A stretch of DNA of 12,138 bases from JBBIVP01 sp037439705 [NCBI: bacterium]. GTDB taxonomy: Bacteria > JBBIVP01. Under the pieces are notes generated by a model, which made no database searches, was not told where the DNA came from, and saw nothing but the letters and a program-made list of their open reading frames with translations. The position numbers were made by a program, and so were the translations under genes. Each line of letters starts with the position of its first letter. Position 1 is the stretch's first letter. Location: positions 1 through 12,138 of the forward strand of contig JBBIVP010000049.1 in assembly GCA_037439705.1 (NCBI GenBank). The letters are read 5' to 3'. Shown piece by piece: positions 8,407-12,138 of this stretch.

Positions 8407-9351
8407 GTGAAAGCCTTTGTGACAGGAGCTACCGGATTTGTAGGAAGTCATCTTGTAGAAGAGCTTGTGAAAATGGGATTTGAGGTATCTGTCCTTGTGA
8501 GAAAAACAAGCAAAAGAGACTTAATCTCAAGCCTCGGGGTAAATACAGTAGAAGGTTCTCTTGAAGAGCTGACATTGAAAGAAATCTCTGAATGCGATTT
8601 CTTCTTCCACATAGCATGTATTACAAAGGCAGTGAGGATAAGTGAATATTACCGTGTGAATAGAGACGGAACAAAAAATGTATGTGAGATCTGCGAAAAA
8701 TACGAGAAGAAATTGAAGAAACTGGTAATCCTTTCAAGTTTAGCAGCATGCGGAAATAATGGAATTCCAGAAAGTCATTATGGAAGGAGCAAGTATGAAG
8801 GCGATATGGTAGCCCTTTCTTTTTCAAAAAAAATTCCAATTGTAATTTTAAGACCCGGTGCTATATACGGACCGAGGGATATGGACTTTTACCAGATATT
8901 CAGGACCGCAAAAAAATTTAGTATCCTTCCCCATCCGGGATTTAATAAGAAAATTTTGAACCTCGTTTATGTAAAGGATGTCGTAAAAGCAATAATTCTT
9001 TCCATTCAAAAAGACCTTCCTTCCGGAGAAATCCTTATGGTGGGGGATGAAAAAAATTATACCTGGGAAGAAATAAGGGATATCCTTTCCGAGGTTTTAA
9101 AAAGAAAATTAATCCTCCTGAAGTTCCCAAAATTTCTTGCCTATCCGCCCGCTTTTTTCCTTCAAACCGCTTCATTTATAACAAAAAAACCATATCCTTT
9201 GAACCTATCAAGACTTCCTGAATTCCTTGAGGATAACTGGGGAATGGATATAAGTGAAACAGAGAAAAAAATTGGCTATAAACCATCGGTGAGTTTAAAA
9301 GAGGGCTTAAGCATCACAATCAAATGGTATGAGGAAAAGGGATTACTTTAA
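8407..9351 (+). CDS. NAD-dependent epimerase/dehydratase (extended SDR family)
   Basis: A 314-residue extended short-chain dehydrogenase/reductase with an N-terminal Rossmann fold. The nucleotide-binding motif TGATGFVG is at residues 6-13. The catalytic pair is Tyr125 and Lys129 in YGRSK, preceded by the active-site serine region ILSSLAACG (108-116). LRPGAIYGPRD (148-158) is typical of sugar-nucleotide epimerases and dehydratases. The C-terminal part (about 165-310) would form the substrate domain and ends in the usual GYKPSVSLKEGL helix cap. Family members act on nucleotide sugars or on steroid- and dihydroflavonol-like substrates. The sequence does not decide which, and no sugar-pathway genes are nearby. 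The start is a GTG at 8407 with a good AGAGGT site. No alternative start fits, because the Rossmann motif begins at residue 3. It is divergent from carB and monocistronic as far as can be seen. Confidence 0.9.
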   Translation: MKAFVTGATGFVGSHLVEELVKMGFEVSVLVRKTSKRDLISSLGVNTVEGSLEELTLKEISECDFFFHIACITKAVRISEYYRVNRDGTKNVCEICEKYEKKLKKLVILSSLAACGNNGIPESHYGRSKYEGDMVALSFSKKIPIVILRPGAIYGPRDMDFYQIFRTAKKFSILPHPGFNKKILNLVYVKDVVKAIILSIQKDLPSGEILMVGDEKNYTWEEIRDILSEVLKRKLILLKFPKFLAYPPAFFLQTASFITKKPYPLNLSRLPEFLEDNWGMDISETEKKIGYKPSVSLKEGLSITIKWYEEKGLL

Positions 9352-9551
9352 TTTAATCAAATAAGGTGCAGAATGCTTTGTATCTTTTGTGCCGATATTT
9401 TATCTTTTTCTTTTTATCAACTTTTCAAACCGACCAATTCCATATTATAATGTATGCGGATAAAAGAAGGTACAAATTTTTTATGCTGTGTTAGCAGATT
9501 GTTTTATTTCACCATTATTGATTTCACTGTTTACTTCTATATTCTCATTTT

Positions 9552-9962
9552 CTATTTCCTTTTCATCTCTGTGAAATTTCCGCTAAAACCAAGATGCTGC
9601 TGAATTGAGGGGTCATTGGTATTAAAATTAGGGTCATTTGTTTGGATAAATGTGCCATTGCCGTTGCTCCGTGTTTTATCATAGGTTGAAGTTAAAGTCT
9701 GGATTTCTCCAATTTTGGGATCAACAAACTCAGCTTGGTCCGCCGATTCCAAACCAATAGAATGAGCGATTTCATCATTAACCCTGACCCTGTTTTTATA
9801 CATTCGTTCCTGTATTTCAAGTATTTCCTTTTGATAGCGCATTCGGATTTCACTTCTGGCCTGCTCAGCCTTAGAAAGGGACACCAACCAGTTGGGATTA
9901 AGCTGAAAAGAAGATAAAATGGTCATCAAAACAGGCTCAACTTCATAAATTTTTTCTTTCAA
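9552..9962 (-). CDS. Unrecognised protein, probably a C-terminal fragment
   Basis: A 136-residue frame with TTG (9962) as the first plausible start; an in-frame TAG lies at 9977-9975. There is no signal peptide or membrane segment. Residues about 1-65 look helical and charged (SSFQLNPNWLVSLSKAEQARSEIRM.., then a heptad-like QKEILEIQERMYKNRVRVNDEIA). The rest is polar and low in structure (about 75-125), with a near-repeat NDPNFNTNDP, and it ends in MKRK. From memory, similar sequences (LNPNWL, then AEQ.RS..R..YQKEI, then EFVDP..GE and NDPN.NPN.DP) form the C-termini of larger uncharacterised proteins. I therefore suspect the N-terminal domain has been lost. No Shine-Dalgarno site is visible and decayed sequence lies directly upstream. 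Function unknown; possibly no longer expressed. Confidence 0.45.
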   Translation of the reverse strand: MKEKIYEVEPVLMTILSSFQLNPNWLVSLSKAEQARSEIRMRYQKEILEIQERMYKNRVRVNDEIAHSIGLESADQAEFVDPKIGEIQTLTSTYDKTRSNGNGTFIQTNDPNFNTNDPSIQQHLGFSGNFTEMKRK

Positions 9963-9982
9963 TGCGCTAATTTCCTAAGTTT

Positions 9983-10230
9983 TTACCTTATTTTATACAC
10001 TATGTCCAAGTAATCAAGAATTTTGTTTAATTTTTTTTCAAGCACCACTGTGGTATCCTAGGAAAAACTACTTTTGCTATCTTTAAGATAAATTTTATAC
10101 CCTCGCTTTAACTTTTCTAATAACTCTATCGCTGATAAATCAAACTTCCTATCCTTTCACCCATTTATTTTCTACTAACGCCAAATAAGTATTCTTCCCT
10201 TTCTTCATTTTTCTAATAAAGCTAAAACAA
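9983..10230 (-). pseudogene. Decayed reading frame, possibly an insertion-sequence transposase relic
   Basis: This otherwise gene-free stretch has protein-like sequence on the minus strand broken by stops. An ATG at 10208 opens MKKGKNTYLALVENKWVKG and stops at 10151-10149. One frame over, from 10153, it continues DRKFDLSAIELLEKLKRGYK.., meets TAG at 10060-10058, and runs on in the same frame (DTTVVLEKKLNKILDYLD..) to TAA at 9985-9983. The opening phrase, preceded in frame by FIRK, resembles the first residues of some DDE transposases (KKGK-TYL-LVEN-x-x-V-x-G), but the later part is not recognisable. It may instead be the remains of an unrelated small gene. Confidence 0.35.
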
Positions 10231-10267
10231 AAAAGTCAATAGAAAAGTGCAGAAAAAATCAACACAT

Positions 10268-10795
10268 TTAACCTAGTGAGAAAAATTGACTAAAATTTAG
10301 GTTATTTGGTTCTAATCTTTCAATATCTAACAACTTATTCTGTAGCTCTTTTATTTTTTCTATACTAACTTTTCCTTTCTCAACTGGTTTTTCAGTTTCA
10401 CTTTTCTCTTTAGGTGAAGGCAGGGAATTTAAAAAATCTTTATCCCATAACTCAGGGATTTTATAGTTCAATTTTAATAAAAGCTCATTAAATTTTTCGA
10501 TTTCTTCACGAGTTATTGGATTTTCTTTATTCCTCCTGTATTTAATACCTGCATAAACAATTTCTACAATAATGGGATAAAAAAGATCGCTCCTATATTC
10601 TAAAATCTTTTCAAGAAAATTAATGATTGCTGGTAATTTGCTACCTTCCTGCCAAAAATTTAACAATCCAAATTTTTTTGCAATTCCACGAAATGAAATG
10701 CTTTGATCTCCATACGGGTGAGGATTACCAGGCAAGAAATGATAAATATGATTTGCCAATTCTTTTATTGTATTAACCAAATTTAGCCTTTTCAT
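10268..10795 (-). CDS. Probable N-terminal part of a restriction-endonuclease-like protein, truncated
   Basis: A 175-residue protein. Residues about 1-127 look like a compact helical domain (FLPGNPHPYGD, ISFRGIAKKFGL, FWQEGSKLPAIINFLE, EYRSDLFYPIIVEIVYAGIKYR, ITREEIEKFNELLLKLNYKIPELWD). A Lys/Glu/Pro-rich linker (127-143) and a helix (143-161) follow. From memory, this arrangement occurs at the front of roughly 300-residue proteins in which the helix runs through LEP into a PD-(D/E)xK nuclease domain (GYAFEKFLNELF.., GEQIDGSF.., EAKW). Here the match stops at LEP (161-163), and a short unrelated tail ends at the stop, so the nuclease half is absent. The ATG has a GAGG site six bases upstream and overlaps the upstream stop as ATGA. 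It is the last gene of the toxin-antitoxin operon. Whether the remaining domain still acts is unknown. Confidence 0.55.
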   Translation of the reverse strand: MKRLNLVNTIKELANHIYHFLPGNPHPYGDQSISFRGIAKKFGLLNFWQEGSKLPAIINFLEKILEYRSDLFYPIIVEIVYAGIKYRRNKENPITREEIEKFNELLLKLNYKIPELWDKDFLNSLPSPKEKSETEKPVEKGKVSIEKIKELQNKLLDIERLEPNNLNFSQFFSLG

Positions 10796-10920
10796 AACTC
10801 GCCTCTAAATACTTTTCTTAAAATTGCTTGTGGCAAGGCTTCAATTGCGATTTTTTGATTTAAGATTTGAGATTTAAAATTTTCTACATAAGCAATTTTC
10901 TCTTCCATTCTTGTTTTCAT
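10792..10920 (-). CDS. 42-residue HsdS-tail protein (type I restriction specificity subunit C-terminus)
   Basis: A short frame of 42 residues: a helical, charged first half (MKTRMEEKIAYVENFKSQIL), then IEALPQAILRKVFRGEL and stop. The ending L-P-x-A-I-L-x-K-x-F-R-G-E-L is the hallmark C-terminus of HsdS, the DNA-recognition subunit of type I restriction-modification enzymes, where it follows the coiled-coil conserved region. Both target-recognition domains are missing, so it cannot specify a DNA site on its own. It is nevertheless organised as a gene: a GGGTGA site overlaps the upstream toxin's stop, there is a 4-base gap, a clean ATG, and an ATGA overlap with the next gene. It is either a remnant of an hsd locus into which the toxin-antitoxin pair inserted, or a retained small protein. 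Confidence 0.65.
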   Translation of the reverse strand: MKTRMEEKIAYVENFKSQILNQKIAIEALPQAILRKVFRGEL

Positions 10921-10924
10921 TCTT

Positions 10925-11305
10925 TCACCCTTCATGTTTTTCATAATGTTTTAAAATTCTCTCTCTATCTTCATTTTCCTTATCACTTTTGTAATAAATT
11001 TCTATTAATTCAATTTTGTCTTCTTTCTCAAAATAAGCATAAATAACCCTGATGCCTGATTGAACCCCTTTACCCTTAAGGGAACGACAAGCAAATTTCT
11101 TTGCTTTGTAGATTTTTGGATCATCAATCTGCAAACCTGAGATTTGAAAAATTCCCTTATTGTCAATTTTTAATTTATGATAAAGGTAAAGCTGCTTTTC
11201 AATGAAGATTTTTAAGTCGTCTTCAAGAGTTTCGAATTTTCTTAGAAGTCTTTTTACATCTTTTTCAAATTCAGGCAGGCGAGAGATTTTACTAAATGTC
11301 TTCAC
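10925..11305 (-). CDS. RelE/ParE-superfamily toxin
   Basis: A 126-residue basic protein with the RelE-like pattern. The N-terminal helices (PEFEKDVKRLLRKF..., ...LKIFIEKQLYLYH) are followed by the beta-sheet core: IYKAKKFACRSLKGKGVQSGIRVIYAYFEKEDKIELIEIYYKSDKENEDRERI. The core segments RSLKGKG-x-x-SGIRVIYAYF and IELIEIYYKSDKE match RelE/HigB-type mRNA interferases or a ParE-type fold. RelE toxins cut mRNA in the ribosome and ParE toxins poison gyrase; the sequence does not separate these. It is a little longer than typical RelE (about 90-100 residues) because of the N-terminal helices. The start is a GTG at 11305, 14 bases inside the antitoxin gene, with a weak GGTGAG site upstream. Its position just after an XRE/Panacea gene supports a toxin role. 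Confidence 0.8.
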   Translation of the reverse strand: MKTFSKISRLPEFEKDVKRLLRKFETLEDDLKIFIEKQLYLYHKLKIDNKGIFQISGLQIDDPKIYKAKKFACRSLKGKGVQSGIRVIYAYFEKEDKIELIEIYYKSDKENEDRERILKHYEKHEG

Positions 11306-12065
11306 TGTATTCTCTCACCGAGTAAGGAGGGGTTCTGTAAAAAACAGACTCATATTCGATAATTCCTCCATCCTCTGTGGTTAACCAGGGAACATCGTTA
11401 TGGGAATATTCACTTATCTGAGCCGCATTCATATCTGAAAGCCTATTCAAAACATCATCTATCAATTCAATTTCATGTGCCTTTAGTTTGGTAAGATCGG
11501 GCTTCCTCAATGGTAAATATTTTGTTTGGGGATAGACAAAATAGTCAGTTTCTACCTTAATAATATCTTTGCCCATTAGCATATTTACAATTTTTTTAAA
11601 TTCTAAAGGGGTTGGACCATATCTGTTCTTAATATATGTTGCACCAATTAACTGCTCCTCGTATTTCTCATAAAAATCAAAGTCTATGAAATAGAGAAGC
11701 TTATAAATAACTGTTTCTCCAATATTGGGTTTTGAACCAACCTTATTTAAGATATAAAGCAGAACTTCCTTAAATTTTTCTAACTTCTTCTGAGGAACAT
11801 TAATTCTTATTTGAGGTTTTACCTTTGAAGGCTTTTTGCCTTTTCTTAAAATAATCTCTGGCTCTTTTTCTAAATTTAGCAAACTCTCTACAGAAACATT
11901 GAATATCTCAGAGAGTTTTATCAATTCATCAGCCGTAATTTTTCTTTCACCGCTTTCTATCTGAGAGATTGTTGGACGGGAAACTCCTAACATCTCAGCA
12001 AGCCTTTGCTGGCTGATTCCGGATAATTCTCTTAGTTCTTTTATTCTTTTTCCAATTTTAACCAT
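11292..12065 (-). CDS. XRE-family regulator fused to a Panacea (DUF4065/SocA-like) antitoxin domain
   Basis: A 257-residue protein with two parts. Residues about 5-62 are an XRE helix-turn-helix (IKELRELSGISQQRLAEMLGVSRPTISQIESGERKI; recognition helix about 29-37). After a basic linker (about 68-95) comes a Panacea/DUF4065 domain (about 97-245) with VIYKLLYFIDFDFYEKY, IKNRYGPTPLEF and YSHNDVPWL. Panacea domains neutralise many unrelated toxins, and HTH fusions commonly autorepress their operon. In SocA the domain also acts as a protease adaptor for its toxin. The neighbouring RelE-like gene, overlapping by 14 bases, is the likely toxin. The ATG at 12065 has a strong GAGGTG site (12076-12071). 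A near-consensus promoter lies upstream with a dyad over its -35 box, consistent with autoregulation. Confidence 0.9.
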   Translation of the reverse strand: MVKIGKRIKELRELSGISQQRLAEMLGVSRPTISQIESGERKITADELIKLSEIFNVSVESLLNLEKEPEIILRKGKKPSKVKPQIRINVPQKKLEKFKEVLLYILNKVGSKPNIGETVIYKLLYFIDFDFYEKYEEQLIGATYIKNRYGPTPLEFKKIVNMLMGKDIIKVETDYFVYPQTKYLPLRKPDLTKLKAHEIELIDDVLNRLSDMNAAQISEYSHNDVPWLTTEDGGIIEYESVFYRTPPYSVREYSEDI

Positions 12066-12087
12066 AATTTCACCTCTACTTTTCTAT

Positions 12088-12115
12088 ATTATATTATTGT
12101 AAGAAATTTTGTCAA
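12088..12115 (-). promoter_or_regulatory. Near-perfect sigma-70 promoter of the toxin-antitoxin operon
   Basis: On the minus strand TTGACA (12115-12110) and TATAAT (12093-12088) are both exact consensus hexamers, with a 16-base spacer. The start of transcription would fall near 12081, leaving a short leader that carries the GAGGTG ribosome site before the antitoxin ATG. A promoter this strong usually needs a repressor, which fits an autoregulating XRE protein. Confidence 0.8.
12097..12115 (-). promoter_or_regulatory. Candidate operator dyad for the XRE/Panacea repressor
   Basis: The 19 bases TTGACAAAATTTCTTACAA, read on the minus strand, form an imperfect dyad with outer arms TTG/CAA and an inner AA/TT; six of nine pairs match. 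It covers the -35 box and part of the spacer, where repressor binding would block RNA polymerase. AT-rich sequence makes such dyads easy to find by chance. Confidence 0.3.
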
Positions 12116-12138
12116 GTAAATGTTGTGTTTTTTTACAG

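Noticed and set aside
9446-9451. TATAAT on the plus strand in the 9352-9551 gap
   Set aside because: No acceptable -35 hexamer lies at 16-18 bases and no plus-strand gene follows. The gap holds nothing else I can support; a possible hairpin near 9370-9400 has wobble pairs and no clean T-run.
9481-9564. Minus-strand frame of about 28 codons (NEKEIENENIEVNSEINN..) continuing past the 136-residue ORF in another frame
   Set aside because: It is low-complexity Asn/Glu sequence with no start of its own, and the MKRK ending of the main frame looks natural. Treated as chance in AT-rich DNA.
1-12138. CRISPR arrays, tRNA/rRNA genes, phage attachment sites
   Set aside because: No regularly spaced direct repeats, no cloverleaf or rRNA-like sequence, and no integrase or flanking direct repeats were found by eye.

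Overview
The window is AT-rich bacterial DNA. Sigma-70-like promoters and Shine-Dalgarno sites are visible, and the genes are tightly packed and often overlap. The proteins are rich in Lys, Glu and Ile, which suggests a thermophilic, probably anaerobic, bacterium. I cannot name the phylum from sequence alone.

Layout, left to right. (1) Bases 1-149 hold the C-terminal end of a plus-strand gene, probably a TdeIII-type restriction endonuclease. (2) Bases 265-1828 hold a DUF2079 multi-pass membrane protein interrupted by a single +1 frameshift. (3) Bases 2016-8351 (minus) form a housekeeping operon read in the order carB, greA, a small CxxC DUF1858 protein, recG. Each gene overlaps the next by 20-56 bases. 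(4) Bases 8352-8406 are a compact divergent promoter region. Two near-consensus promoters on opposite strands lie almost on top of each other, and the carB one appears to give a leaderless message. (5) Bases 8407-9351 (plus) encode an extended-SDR NAD-dependent epimerase/dehydratase. (6) Bases 9552-10230 (minus) are a zone of decay: an unrecognised C-terminal-like ORF and a broken, possibly transposase-derived, reading frame. (7) Bases 10268-12115 (minus) form a defence-type operon with a near-perfect promoter: an XRE/Panacea (DUF4065) antitoxin, a RelE-like toxin, a 42-residue protein that looks like the tail of a type I restriction specificity subunit (HsdS), and a 175-residue protein that looks like the N-terminal part of a restriction-endonuclease-like protein.

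The housekeeping block links pyrimidine/arginine precursor synthesis (CarB), transcript cleavage by stalled RNA polymerase (GreA) and replication-fork repair (RecG). Gene order alone gives no stronger functional link. The right end looks like an accessory island built around a toxin-antitoxin pair and the remains of restriction systems. The most interesting points are the toxin-antitoxin operon carrying an HsdS tail as a separate gene, and the interlocked divergent promoter with a leaderless carB.
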